The notes under the pieces: generated by a model
Databases searched by the model: none
What the model saw: the letters and a program-made list of their open reading frames with translations, nothing else
Told to the model about the DNA's origin: nothing
Source: JACRDG01 sp963760985
GTDB lineage: Bacteria > Desulfobacterota > Desulfomonilia > Desulfomonilales > Desulfomonilaceae
Direction of reading: 5' to 3'
DNA length: 64,000 nt
NCBI GenBank assembly: GCA_963760985.1
Contig: CAVXFM010000017.1
Location: 1 to 64,000 of the forward strand
Shown: piece by piece, positions 25,826 to 34,899 of the stretch
How positions within the stretch are numbered: the first letter of the stretch is position 1
Layout: every line of letters starts with the position of its first letter
Program-made: the position numbers and the translations under genes

Positions 25826-26782
25826 TCATTCCCAGTTAAAGGGCTGATCGTCCCGGAAGTCGGGAATTCCCGACAACGGGGAGTCCAAGTCCTGAATAAA
25901 CACGTTAGCGAACCCCATGTCCCAGGCCATGTCCACGGCCTGATCGTATTCGTGTTGAAAGAGCTTCCTGTCCAGAGGCGGAAACTCGGAGCTCCGGTGG
26001 AGTGGCCGGTACTGAGCCATGAGGGAAATGGTAATGGTTTGAGGAAGATTGTCCCGAATCCACGCGAGCGTCTCAGCGGTTCCTGCAAGGTCCCCGGGGA
26101 GCACAAGATGCCTGACTATGAGCCCTCGCACAGCCACGCCGTACAGGTCGACCACCAGATTCCCGACTTGCGAATGCATCTGAAGTACCGCGGCCCGACT
26201 GGTCTCCACGTAGCCGGGAGCATCCGAGTACACGGTAGCTGCTGCAGGTGAGCTGTATTTGAGGTCCGGGACATAGACGTCCACGATGCCCTCCAGCAGA
26301 TGGAGTGTTTCAGGGGTTTCATATCCGTTGGTATTGTACACTACGGGAAGATGTAAGCCTTTTTCAACGGCCAAAGCAAGTGCTTCCAGCAATCCCGGCA
26401 GATGCGTGCTCGGCGATACAGGTTCGATGCTCGCGCACTCGACGCGTTGCAGTTCGAGCATCTGGACTGCCAAATCCTCGGGCGCAATTTGGAACCGATT
26501 CCCGCTTGGCTGATCTGAAAATTTTGGCGGTACCACGCAGGCCATGTTGCAATGCGAAAAGAAGATCGTTCCTGCCCCGCCTGAGCCGACGAGCGGGGGT
26601 TCTTCTCCGAAGTGGGGGACCACTGCTGCGACTGTGGGCTTAGAGCCGGCTCCGCAATATCCGTGCTCATCAGCTGGCCTGTGTACACGGCATTGCCGCG
26701 GGCAAAGACCGCACGGAGATGACAGTTCCCGAGCGAGAGATGCTCTTTCCGCTATTTCGCGATAATCCAGTTGAGGAGACAT
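25826..26782 (-). CDS. PflX-like radical SAM protein (COG1313), locally garbled at the cluster motif
   Basis: The N-terminus has CGLCPRQCRVHRPADEHGYC, typical of PflX. It is followed by GSGGAGTIFFSHCNMAC, the first two Cys of the radical SAM CxxxCxxC. The next stretch (about 26500-26550) is shifted for some 40 bases: read in the neighbouring frame it gives YRQNFQISQAGIG, where the family has YCQNFQISQ, so the third Cys appears as Arg (CGC for TGC). After the shift is compensated the protein is normal (YNTNGYETPETL, VPDLKY, VRHLVLPG). The joined length of 318 residues is usual. The activation target is not known for this family. Confidence 0.7.
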   Translation of the reverse strand: MSPQLDYREIAERASLARELSSPCGLCPRQCRVHRPADEHGYCGAGSKPTVAAVVPHFGEEPPLVGSGGAGTIFFSHCNMACVVPPKFSDQPSGNRFQIAPEDLAVQMLELQRVECASIEPVSPSTHLPGLLEALALAVEKGLHLPVVYNTNGYETPETLHLLEGIVDVYVPDLKYSSPAAATVYSDAPGYVETSRAAVLQMHSQVGNLVVDLYGVAVRGLIVRHLVLPGDLAGTAETLAWIRDNLPQTITISLMAQYRPLHRSSEFPPLDRKLFQHEYDQAVDMAWDMGFANVFIQDLDSPLSGIPDFRDDQPFNWE

Positions 26783-27473
26783 ATTCCCTGCCGTAGTGGT
26801 CTTCTATCTCCAAGGGGGCGAGTCTGATACAGAACGTCCCCCTGTCCCTCGCCCGTTCAGAGTCCGCGAGGCCCAGGGAAATCCGGCTGCCGGCCCTTTC
26901 AAAGGCCGCGCAGTGAATTCCAGTCGACCCACTGCATATTACACCATTTGAGGACGTTTAGGGAAAGGTCGACTCACGCGCTACGCCGCGGTGGCCAAAA
27001 AAGAGCACCGCTGCTTTTGCGGGTCAAGGTCGGAGATGGGATAGTCACGTACGTGTCTATGTGATGAGTGCTCGTTCTCTCGCTGGGGGGCCTCTTGACC
27101 CTGTGGCGTATCACGAACCAAGACAAAGGAGGAAGGCAGCATGGGAAAGCCTGGCATAGGGTGTCCTGGAGTTTCCATTGAAGATGTGCGGTTTGTCGCG
27201 GTACAGGGGGATGCAGGACCACCCGACCCATCGGACTTTTCCTCAATGAAAGGCCGCGCACTGCGAAACTCCCTCGGGTGGCTACGACATAATGCAGTAT
27301 AATCAATGGCGTCGGTGAAGCGAGCCGGCCATCACCTCTCTCACGGTGTGGAAAAGGGGTCTCGACAGGGTGCAAGAGATTGTCACCAAAGCGCTGTCAG
27401 ACGAGGCTACTGACCGGGCTTCCTGGGTCCGGACCCTACGGCAGGGCACGCAAGGGGAACGACTCCCCGTGCT
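26783..27473. other. 690-base interval without a recognised gene
   Basis: Minus-strand frames at 26974-27375 give Arg/Pro/Ser-rich translations without homology that I recognise. A short GC-rich stem (CGGCC...GGCCG) lies near 26905. No promoter is convincing. Confidence 0.35.
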
Positions 27474-29450
27474 TCAGAATCCCTGGGCGGTATCTCCCAG
27501 GATTCGCGAACGCGGTCTGACGGGTGAGTCTTGCCCGGCAGCGCCTGTGTCGGCACTGCGATATTCCGGGACGATCCTTCGAAGGAGGAGCCGAACCTCG
27601 TGGTGGTCTATGCCGGCACGAACCGTGTCTAAGGCGGAATCTATGACCATTGTAGCATCGCGAGGAACCCGACCGTTCTGATGGAACACCTTTATCTTGC
27701 TGTGGGCGGTTTGAATGCATACTTCATCGGAGCAACTCAATTCCTCGAAGAGTTTTTCACCGGGCCGCGGTCCGATGAATTCGATGGCCACATCTTCCGG
27801 GCTCTTGCCGGCGAGTTGAATCAGGTGATGCACCAGATCAAGGATTTTCACGGGGCTGCCCATGTCCAGAATCATTATCTGACCGGATTCGCCCAGGGCT
27901 GTCGCTTGCAAGACCAGAGTGACCGCCTCAGGTATGGTCATGAAGTACCTTCTCATGTCAGGATGGGTAACGGTTACCGGACCGCCTCTTTCAATCTGTT
28001 CGAGGAATATGGGAACCACGCTGCCTTCTGATGCCAGGACATTTCCGAATCTTACCGAGAGGAATCGTGTGGCGCTCACCGTTGAGAACGCCTGGCAGTA
28101 CATCTCGCAGACTCTCTTGGTCGCTCCCATGACGCTCGTGGGATTGACCGCCTTGTCCGTGCTTATGAGCAGGAAGGCTGCCACGCCGAATCTATCTGCA
28201 GCCCTCGCCAGGGTCTGTATGCCGCCCACGTTATTCCGAAAGCATTCCGAAGCGTTGATCTCTTGCAGAGGGACATGCTTGTGAGCCGCTGCATGAAATA
28301 CGAGCTCAGGACGGTACTTCGCGAATTCCTCATTTACTCGGTCAGCGTCCGTCACATCGCAAAGTAACGGCACCACCGGAACATCGGTGTGTCTCTCGGT
28401 GAGGTTTCGGTAAATATGAAACAGGTTGTTTTCATACCGTTCCATGAGGATGAGCGCCTTCGGGCCACGTTTGAGCACCTGGCGGCATAGCTCGGAACCG
28501 ATGCTCCCTCCTGCTCCTGTGATCACGACCACCTTGCCCTGGATCAAATTGCGCACCTGTTCAGTGTCGATCTGCACTTCCTCCCGACCTAGCAGGTCCG
28601 TGATGTTTATCTCTCGAAGTTGATTGAGGTTGGCATATCCATCCATCATTTCGATGAGCGAGGGGAGAGTCTTTACGGACAGGTTCTGAGGCTTCAACAA
28701 GTCGTAAATGCGTCGCATCTGTGCGTTGGTCGCGGTAGGAATTGCCACGATGGCGACATCGACAGGCTTTTCCTGGAGATACAGAGGAATGTCGTCGACT
28801 CCGCCTTCCACCGAGATGCCGTGTATAGACTGCCCTTGTTTCCTCTTGTCATCGTCAAAGAGAGCCTGCACGTCAAATCTGTTGTCCCGGTTGCGGAGCA
28901 TTTCCCTGATGATCATCTCACCGGCATCCCCTGCGCCGATAACGATGGCCGGCTTGCGACCTGCAGGCACACCCTTGTGAAAGAGGTCCGGCAGACGTTC
29001 GCGGAGCAGCCTCAGACCGATGCGGAGGCTCCCGATAAGCATGGTGCTCAACAGGAAATCAATGGCAATGACTCCTCGAGGTACCCAGAACTCGCTAAAA
29101 GACGCGGACAACACAAAAATCATGACGCTACAAATCGCGCCGTGCGCAAACAGTGTAGGCACATCACGTAATCCGAAATAACGCCAGTTTGCGGAATGTC
29201 CTCCAATGAAATAGAAGGCCACCAGTTTCAGGAAGGCCACGTAGGGCAAAAGCACCACGCGGCGGCCATGAAACACGTCGGGCACATGAAAATCGAAGCG
29301 GAGCTCGTACGAAAACCAGAAACTCACTCCAGCCAAAATAAAAACAGCTACGAGGAGCAAATGATGCAATCGCATGTGAGTGCGAGCCGTGGTGTATACG
29401 CGCTCGACGTTGCGAAGCAATTTCCGGCCTTCGCTGATCCAGATGGCCAT
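27474..29450 (-). CDS. Membrane-bound UDP-sugar 4,6-dehydratase (PglF/CapD/FlaA1 family)
   Basis: This intact 658-residue protein has four N-terminal membrane helices (about residues 30-155), then a Rossmann domain (IVIGAGDAGEMIIREML), and then the extended SDR catalytic domain with ITGAGGSIGSELCRQVL, a FHAAAHKHVPLQE loop and STDKAVNPTSVMGATKR. In the last motif the usual catalytic Tyr is Met, as is normal in this family. It should convert UDP-GlcNAc into the 4-keto-6-deoxy sugar used for surface polysaccharides or protein glycans. No aminotransferase or glycan genes adjoin it, so the final sugar is unknown. Confidence 0.85.
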   Translation of the reverse strand: MAIWISEGRKLLRNVERVYTTARTHMRLHHLLLVAVFILAGVSFWFSYELRFDFHVPDVFHGRRVVLLPYVAFLKLVAFYFIGGHSANWRYFGLRDVPTLFAHGAICSVMIFVLSASFSEFWVPRGVIAIDFLLSTMLIGSLRIGLRLLRERLPDLFHKGVPAGRKPAIVIGAGDAGEMIIREMLRNRDNRFDVQALFDDDKRKQGQSIHGISVEGGVDDIPLYLQEKPVDVAIVAIPTATNAQMRRIYDLLKPQNLSVKTLPSLIEMMDGYANLNQLREINITDLLGREEVQIDTEQVRNLIQGKVVVITGAGGSIGSELCRQVLKRGPKALILMERYENNLFHIYRNLTERHTDVPVVPLLCDVTDADRVNEEFAKYRPELVFHAAAHKHVPLQEINASECFRNNVGGIQTLARAADRFGVAAFLLISTDKAVNPTSVMGATKRVCEMYCQAFSTVSATRFLSVRFGNVLASEGSVVPIFLEQIERGGPVTVTHPDMRRYFMTIPEAVTLVLQATALGESGQIMILDMGSPVKILDLVHHLIQLAGKSPEDVAIEFIGPRPGEKLFEELSCSDEVCIQTAHSKIKVFHQNGRVPRDATMVIDSALDTVRAGIDHHEVRLLLRRIVPEYRSADTGAAGQDSPVRPRSRILGDTAQGF

Positions 29451-30135
29451 TATGACCTTTCAGCCTCCGTTGAACCCGTGACATGCAACGGATCGCAAGA
29501 ATTGGTACGATTGCGGTCGTAGTATCAATCTCTACAAAATTCAGAGTTCCAGTAGCGTTCCGGGGCAGTGCGCACTGTCCGCGGTTTGTTGCACTCTCAT
29601 ACGTTACCGCGTATTTTCATCTCAACAACCTATATATAATAGGTGAAACAGCTCAGATCGTCAAGAGAATTGTCCTGGCCTCGTTCGTCTAAGCCGCAGA
29701 CGAGCGACAGCCACAATCAGCATACGATATCCTGAACTAGGGGATCAGGCCATTTTACTGGTGCTTGCGGGAGGAAGGACTGCGATTCGCCTCTTTTACC
29801 GCAACCTGGGCGGAAAGTCGAGCACGAAGGGCCGACAAGCGCGCTGCTGGGTTTCTTTGGCGCCCTCTCGTCCGTGGATGTCTCGGCCAATTGATTGCCT
29901 GCTCTCCTATGCCTTTTCTGTGGATTTTCCGTGAACCCATAGTACGAAAGGTAAGGGCTTACCGTGAGGGACGAGGAATGAACCACCAAGGCACCAAGAC
30001 ACAAAGAAAAAGGGGCTTGGCCCTTGACCTCTTGGTTTGGTAGTGCCTTTGTGGTTTGATTTCTCACGATCCGCAAAAGGTCGCACTGAACGATTACTAC
30101 GAAATTACGTTATGACGCAACATTCTGCTATCCAC
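29451..30135. other. Interval with repeats but no recognised gene
   Basis: The first part holds an AT-rich CCTATATATAATAGG palindrome near 29630. The second part holds the long palindromic element listed separately. I see no protein-like frame. Confidence 0.4.
29981..30056. repeat. Long imperfect palindromic repeat element
   Basis: The left arm begins AACCACCAAGGCACCAAGAC and the right arm, read on the opposite strand, begins AACCACAAAGGCACTACC. They enclose about 25 bases. Elements starting AACCACNAAGGCAC followed by ACACAAAG recur in many bacterial genomes as dispersed palindromes; a single copy was noticed in this window. Confidence 0.6.
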
Positions 30136-30187
30136 GTCAGCAAGGCTCGTCAGCAAGGCTCGTCAGCAAGGCTCGTCAGCAAGGCTC
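30136..30187. repeat. Four perfect tandem copies of a 13-base unit
   Basis: GTCAGCAAGGCTC is repeated four times without change. The array covers the stop codon and last codons of the MFS gene. Because 13 is not a multiple of 3, a change of copy number would alter the C-terminus of that protein. Confidence 0.85.
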
Positions 30188-31380
30188 GTCCCCGCAGCCT
30201 GGCGCTCTTGAGTGTGGCGGATAAGCAGAGAGATCGTGGCCACAAGCAAAATCGACACGATCCCTAGTGCGACGAATGAGGCTTCCACATTCCATCTGGC
30301 TTCAATATATTGGAGCATCTTTACCGAAAAGGATCCGACGCCGAAGGTCAAAATAAACTTCATGCCAAAGGCTGAGTGGTGAAGCCTTCGCGGCGCGTAC
30401 GTAGCCACCAGCGTGTTTTCCACCGGCTGCATGCCCAGCAGGCAAAAGAAATAGAGAATGGCGAGCCCCACCAACACGAGGTTCTGAGTAAAGGCCATCA
30501 AGAAAGCTACGGGAATACAGATGGCGTGAAACACGAGGTACGAGTACCGCGGCTCGCAGCGCTCTCCCACGTGCCCTCCCACATACTGTCCCACCATACC
30601 AACCGTGTAGATCAGTGCGGTGATGGTCGTAGCCACGAGATTGCCGGAAAGGGGGTTACCCCACCAATGGGAGAGCACCTCCAAAATGCCTTTGCCTTGC
30701 AATTCAAGGTACGTAGGCAAGATCACCGTGGCTGCCCTATAGGCAATGCCACCCAGCATCATGGCCACCAGGAGAATTAAGAAAGCTCCCAGCAGACCGT
30801 TTTCCGCGTGCGAGCCCGCGGCGGCCGTCTTCTCAGGCTCCTGCAAGGGGAGCATAGCCATAAGGATCATTCCGAAGATGTTCAGTCCGGCAAGCAACAA
30901 ATACGCGGCCTTCGGCCCGGCCCACCAGACCATGACACCGGACAACAAAGGAGCCAACACCAAGCCCAATCCTCCGAAAACGCCATTGTATCCGAGGGCG
31001 ACGCTCATTCTTCTCACGCCCTTGGTAATGAGCCCCAATCCGATAGGATGGTAGATAGCTGAAAAGAAACCGATTCCTGCCAGGGCGACGGAGAAAAGCG
31101 TGGGAGACTGGATAAAGGTGGCTGCAGCTAACCCGCACAACCCCGACCCAAGAAACATGAGAACCATCAACTTTTTGCCGCCCCAGCGATCCCCAGTCAT
31201 TCCCCAAGGTAATGCCATGATCCCGAAGAGAAGGTATTGCATGAAAGACAGACCAAGCACCTCGCTCATCGAGACGTGCAAGAGCCCCGCCAACGGCAGC
31301 ACCACAGCGGGAAACACGAGCATGTTGAAGTGGCTGAGAAAGTGGCCGAAGCAGGTCACTATCAGGATACGGCGTTCCAT
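30163..31380 (-). CDS. Major facilitator superfamily transporter
   Basis: The start is placed at MERRILIVTC (31380); an upstream extension to 31461 is hydrophilic and lacks a ribosome site. Twelve hydrophobic segments are visible. The loop between helices 2 and 3 carries MTGDRWGGKKL, the MFS A-motif. A central charged loop (QEPEKTAAAGSH) separates the halves. The C-terminus falls inside a 13-base tandem repeat. The substrate is not evident; the divergent TRAP genes and the CoA ligases elsewhere suggest organic acids, by context only. Confidence 0.75.
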   Translation of the reverse strand: MERRILIVTCFGHFLSHFNMLVFPAVVLPLAGLLHVSMSEVLGLSFMQYLLFGIMALPWGMTGDRWGGKKLMVLMFLGSGLCGLAAATFIQSPTLFSVALAGIGFFSAIYHPIGLGLITKGVRRMSVALGYNGVFGGLGLVLAPLLSGVMVWWAGPKAAYLLLAGLNIFGMILMAMLPLQEPEKTAAAGSHAENGLLGAFLILLVAMMLGGIAYRAATVILPTYLELQGKGILEVLSHWWGNPLSGNLVATTITALIYTVGMVGQYVGGHVGERCEPRYSYLVFHAICIPVAFLMAFTQNLVLVGLAILYFFCLLGMQPVENTLVATYAPRRLHHSAFGMKFILTFGVGSFSVKMLQYIEARWNVEASFVALGIVSILLVATISLLIRHTQERQAAGTSLADEPC

Positions 31381-31642
31381 GGGATTCAAGGTGGCAGATC
31401 CTCCGTGGCGGAAAAAAAGACAAGACGGCGTTCCCTCTGTTCTCGCCGTGGTTTTTATCATAAATCATTTGGATGGAGCTGTCGACCTTGCCTGGTGCCA
31501 GCAACGACGATTGGACGCATAACGGCTGAACAAAGAATGAGAAATCACCTTTTTGGTCGTTGACACGACGACACGTCTTCGCTACATTGGCGCGGCTGTA
31601 TTCTCACTTACCGCGCCCCAACAACCGAAGAGGTTCCTCCGC

Positions 31643-32173
31643 ATGCGCTTTTTCAAAATGGTGTGCCGGTCTATAGATGCGCTAAATGAATGGGTGGGCA
31701 TGGCCGTATCATGGGTGACCCTCTTGCTGGTCCTCGTGGTGTTTGCGGACGTGGTGATGCGCTACGCCTTCAAGACAAGTTTCGTGTTCACCCAGGAGCT
31801 TGAGTGGCAACTCTTCTCATTCATTTTTCTCGTGGGCGCAGGATACACCCTCCTCCACGACGGCCACGTCCGGGTGGACATTATTTACCAGCAACTGAGT
31901 CCGAAGGGTAGAGCCTGGGTAAACCTGATAGGGGTCATCGCATTCCTGATTCCCGGATGTAGTATGGTCATAGTCACGTCCGCTTGGTTCACGTACACAT
32001 CCTGGGCCATGGGGGAAGGCTCGCCGGATCCTGGCGGCATCCCTTACCGCTTTATCATCAAGTCTGCAATTACTGTGGGGTTCGTGCTTCTTCTTCTCCA
32101 GGGAATCTCGCTGGGGATCAAGAGCGCTTTCGAGTTGCTCGGCAAGAATATCGATGAGGAGAAGGTATCCTGA
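31643..32173 (+). CDS. dctQ: TRAP transporter small permease (DctQ)
   Basis: This 176-residue protein starts at the ATG at 31643. Four membrane helices are visible (VGMAVSWVTLLLVLVVFADV, LFSFIFLVGAGYTLL, LIGVIAFLIPGCSMV, and AITVGFVLLLLQGISLG). The signature RYAFKTSFVFTQELEWQLF and DGHVRVDII is typical of DctQ. It pairs with the large permease, whose ATG shares the last base of its stop. The 31381-31642 interval separates it from the divergent MFS gene and should carry both promoters. Confidence 0.85.
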   Translation: MRFFKMVCRSIDALNEWVGMAVSWVTLLLVLVVFADVVMRYAFKTSFVFTQELEWQLFSFIFLVGAGYTLLHDGHVRVDIIYQQLSPKGRAWVNLIGVIAFLIPGCSMVIVTSAWFTYTSWAMGEGSPDPGGIPYRFIIKSAITVGFVLLLLQGISLGIKSAFELLGKNIDEEKVS

Positions 32174-33497
32174 TGGAATATTTGCCGGCCTGGATGTTTC
32201 TCGCTCTGACTATCCTGCTGATGGCCGGTTTTCCGGTCACGTTCACGTTGATGGGTACCGCTCTCTGCTTCGGCATCCTAGGTTTCGGTTTTTCCTTTTT
32301 CGAGCTATTGCCCTTGAGGATTTGGGGGGTAATGCGAAACGTGACTCTGATGGCAGTCCCGCTGTTCGTGTTCATGGGGGTGATGCTCGAAAGGTCCAGG
32401 CTGGCCGAGGAATTGCTGGACACGATGGGCCTTCTGTTCGGCCGGCTTCGCGGAGGTCTTGCCGTTTCCGTGGTTGCGGTGGGCGCTCTTCTCGGAGCCT
32501 CGACCGGAATAGTGGGGGCCACGGTCGTGACCATGGGATTGCTGTCGGTCCCGACCATGTTACGACGCAACTACCAGAAAGAGCTGGCCACCGGAACAGT
32601 CGCGGCCTCAGGGACCTTGGGACAGATTATTCCACCGAGCATCGTACTGGTGTTGGTGGGTGATATCGTTGGCGTCCCGGTGGGTGACCTGTTCATGGGC
32701 GCTGTACTTCCGGGGCTCCTTCTTGTTGCCTTGTTCGTCATCTACATCCTTGTTGCAGCACACATTCACCCGGACATCGCACCACCCTTGCCGCGCGAGG
32801 AATTGGAGGCCTTGTCAGGGGCAAGCTCATAAAGCGTGTAGCCAAGGCCCTCGTCCCGCCCCTGTTTCTTATCGTCGCGGTTCTCGGGTCCATATTTGCC
32901 GGCATAGCTTCGCCTACCGAGGCGGCTGCCGTGGGAGCTGTCGGAGCCATGGTTCTGACCATGGCCAGTCGCAGGTTCAATATGGGAATCTTGCGAGAGG
33001 TAATGATTTCCACGACAAAGCTGACCTGCATGGTTTTCATCATCCTTGTAGGAGCTGCCTCGTTCGGTCTCGTTTTCAGGGGCCTCGGAGGGGATACCCT
33101 GGTGAGGGGATTCCTCGGGGGCCTCGCTCACGCGTACAGCAAGTATTGGGTTCTGGCCATGGTCATGGGTGTGATCTTCGTGATCGGTTTTTTTCTCGAT
33201 TTCATAGAGATCACCTTCATCCATGTGCCGGTGCTCGTTCCGGTCATGATTGAATTCGGATTCGATCCTCTGTGGATTTGCGTCCTCCTGGCCGTAAACC
33301 TTCAGACATCGTTTCTCACACCTCCTTTTGGTTTTTCGCTCTTTTACCTCAAAGCTGTCACCCCGCCGGGGATTACTACCGGGCACATTTACCGTGGGAT
33401 CATTCCGTTTGTTATTCTTCAGCTCATAGGACTTCTCGTGTGTGCCCTGTATCCTCCGTTAGTAACCTGGTTGCCGAGAGTGGTGTTTAAGAACTGA
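32173..33497 (+). CDS. dctM: TRAP transporter large permease (DctM), frameshifted
   Basis: The first frame covers the N-terminal half (LLMAGFPVTFTLMG, FVFMGVMLERSRLAEELLD, GTLGQIIPPSIVLV) and ends at 32832. The second half (IAGIASPTEAAAVGAVGAM, HVPVLVPVMIEFGFDPLW, LTPPFGFSLFYLKAV) runs in another frame to 33497. One base is missing near 32811-32820 (LV-RGKLIKRVAKALV). The joined length of about 441 residues with some twelve helices is normal. It imports the ligand delivered by the DctP protein using a sodium gradient. Confidence 0.85.
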
Positions 33498-33612
33498 AAT
33501 CTATACAGACAAAGGTTGTCGGCCGTTTGGCCGGCTACTCTATTCTCACATCGCCTCCTACTGTGGGGCCGGGCCCTCTGGGGGTGATCGAAATCGGAGA
33601 AGGAGGTTGCTG

Positions 33613-34722
33613 ATGAAGAGACGAGATTTCCTGAAGAATGCGGGCATCGCCGCGGGAACCGCAGCCGCTGCTACCACCCTTGCAGCGCCGGCAGTATGGG
33701 CCAAAGGCCAGACATACAACTGGAAGATGGTTACCACGTGGCCGCCGAATTTCCCTGTTCTCCAGGTGGGCGCGGAGAGGTTTGCCAAGAGGCTCACCGA
33801 TGCCACTGAAGGGCGCATCAAAATTCAGGTGTTTGCCGGTGGAGAGCTGGTACCACCGCTCGGCGTCTTCGACGCGGTCTCCAACGGCACCGTTGCGTGC
33901 GGTAGTGGAGCTTCGTACTATTGGGCCGGCAAGGTGCCTGCTGCGCAGTGGTTTTCCTCCGTTCCCTTTGGACTCAACCCGCAGGGTATCAACTCATGGT
34001 TTTACGCGGGCGACGGTCTAAAGCTTTGGGAGGAAGCATACGCGCCGTTCAATATCGTTCCCAGGCCCCAAGGAAACACAGGGGTACAGATGGGTGGCTG
34101 GTTCCGCAAAGAAATGAAGACCATGGCCGACTGGAAGGGCCTCAAAATGAGAATTCCCGGTCTGGGTGGCAAAGTGGTCGCCAAAGCCGGTGGCACGGTG
34201 GTTTTGCTTCCTGGAGGCGAGATTTTTACTTCCCTGGAGCGCGGGGTGGTTGACGCGGTCGAATGGGTGGGGCCCTTGCATGACCTCCGATTGGGTCTGT
34301 ACAAGGCAGCGGAATATTACTACTACCCCGGGTGGCATGAGCCGGGCACCACGCTCGAAGTCATGTTCAACAAGAAAATATACGACTCGCTGCCCAAGGA
34401 TCTTCAGCTCACCATTGATTCCGTGGCTGCCGAGACGAACATCTGGAGCTTGAGCCAGTTCGAGGCCCGCAACAGCAATGCCCTGATCGAGTTAATTGAC
34501 AAACACGATGTGAAACTGAGGCAATTCCCCGACGCGATGCTGAATTCCCTTCACAAGCTCAGCGAGGAAGTGCTTGAGGAGGAAGCCAAGAAAGACAAGA
34601 TGTCGACCAAGGTCAACGAGGCCTTCAAGAAATTCAAGAAACAGATAGGGCCATGGGGCACGATCTCTGAAAAGGCGTATTACGACCTCATTTTTGGAAA
34701 ATACCCCCTGAAGAAGGGATAA
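33613..34722 (+). CDS. dctP: TRAP transporter substrate-binding protein (DctP)
   Basis: AGGAGG precedes the ATG at 33613. The N-terminus KRRDFLKNAG followed by a weakly hydrophobic AAAATTLAAPAVWA is a Tat-type signal, so the protein is probably exported folded. The mature part shows WKMVTTWPPNFPVLQVGAE and MRIPGLGGKVVAKAGGTVV with DAVEWVGPLHDLRLGL. This corresponds to the subgroup that binds 2-oxo acids and other monocarboxylates. The order dctQ-dctM-dctP and the close spacing show one operon. Two hairpins follow. Confidence 0.85.
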   Translation: MKRRDFLKNAGIAAGTAAAATTLAAPAVWAKGQTYNWKMVTTWPPNFPVLQVGAERFAKRLTDATEGRIKIQVFAGGELVPPLGVFDAVSNGTVACGSGASYYWAGKVPAAQWFSSVPFGLNPQGINSWFYAGDGLKLWEEAYAPFNIVPRPQGNTGVQMGGWFRKEMKTMADWKGLKMRIPGLGGKVVAKAGGTVVLLPGGEIFTSLERGVVDAVEWVGPLHDLRLGLYKAAEYYYYPGWHEPGTTLEVMFNKKIYDSLPKDLQLTIDSVAAETNIWSLSQFEARNSNALIELIDKHDVKLRQFPDAMLNSLHKLSEEVLEEEAKKDKMSTKVNEAFKKFKKQIGPWGTISEKAYYDLIFGKYPLKKG

Positions 34723-34752
34723 CACCTGATTCTCGGAGCAACAGTGTCAAAC

Positions 34753-34790
34753 CCCACGAACAGGATGCCAACCCGCACCTTGTTCGTGGG
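34753..34790. terminator. Hairpin after dctP
   Basis: CCCACGAACA and TGTTCGTGGG form a perfect 10-bp stem with an 18-base loop, about 30 bases after the dctP stop. Confidence 0.5.
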
Positions 34791-34824
34791 ATTGCCATCT
34801 CGCACGCTGCCTGTAGATCTCGTC

Positions 34825-34853
34825 GGTCCTGTCCTCATGATCGGGACAGGACC
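34825..34853. terminator. Second hairpin between the convergent dctP and TPR genes
   Basis: GGTCCTGTCC and GGACAGGACC form a perfect 10-bp stem with a 9-base loop, followed by TTCCC. It is about 45 bases before the stop of the convergent gene. Confidence 0.55.
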
Positions 34854-34899
34854 TTCCCAGCTTCCGCACGAACTTCCCGCCCTTCGATTCCCCCGCAAT

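Noticed and set aside
26974..27375. 133-residue minus-strand open frame
   Set aside because: Its His/Pro/Arg-rich translation, lack of a ribosome site and overlap with no conserved block make it noise.
30136..30187. CRISPR array
   Set aside because: The repeats are directly adjacent 13-mers with no spacers, and no cas genes are present.
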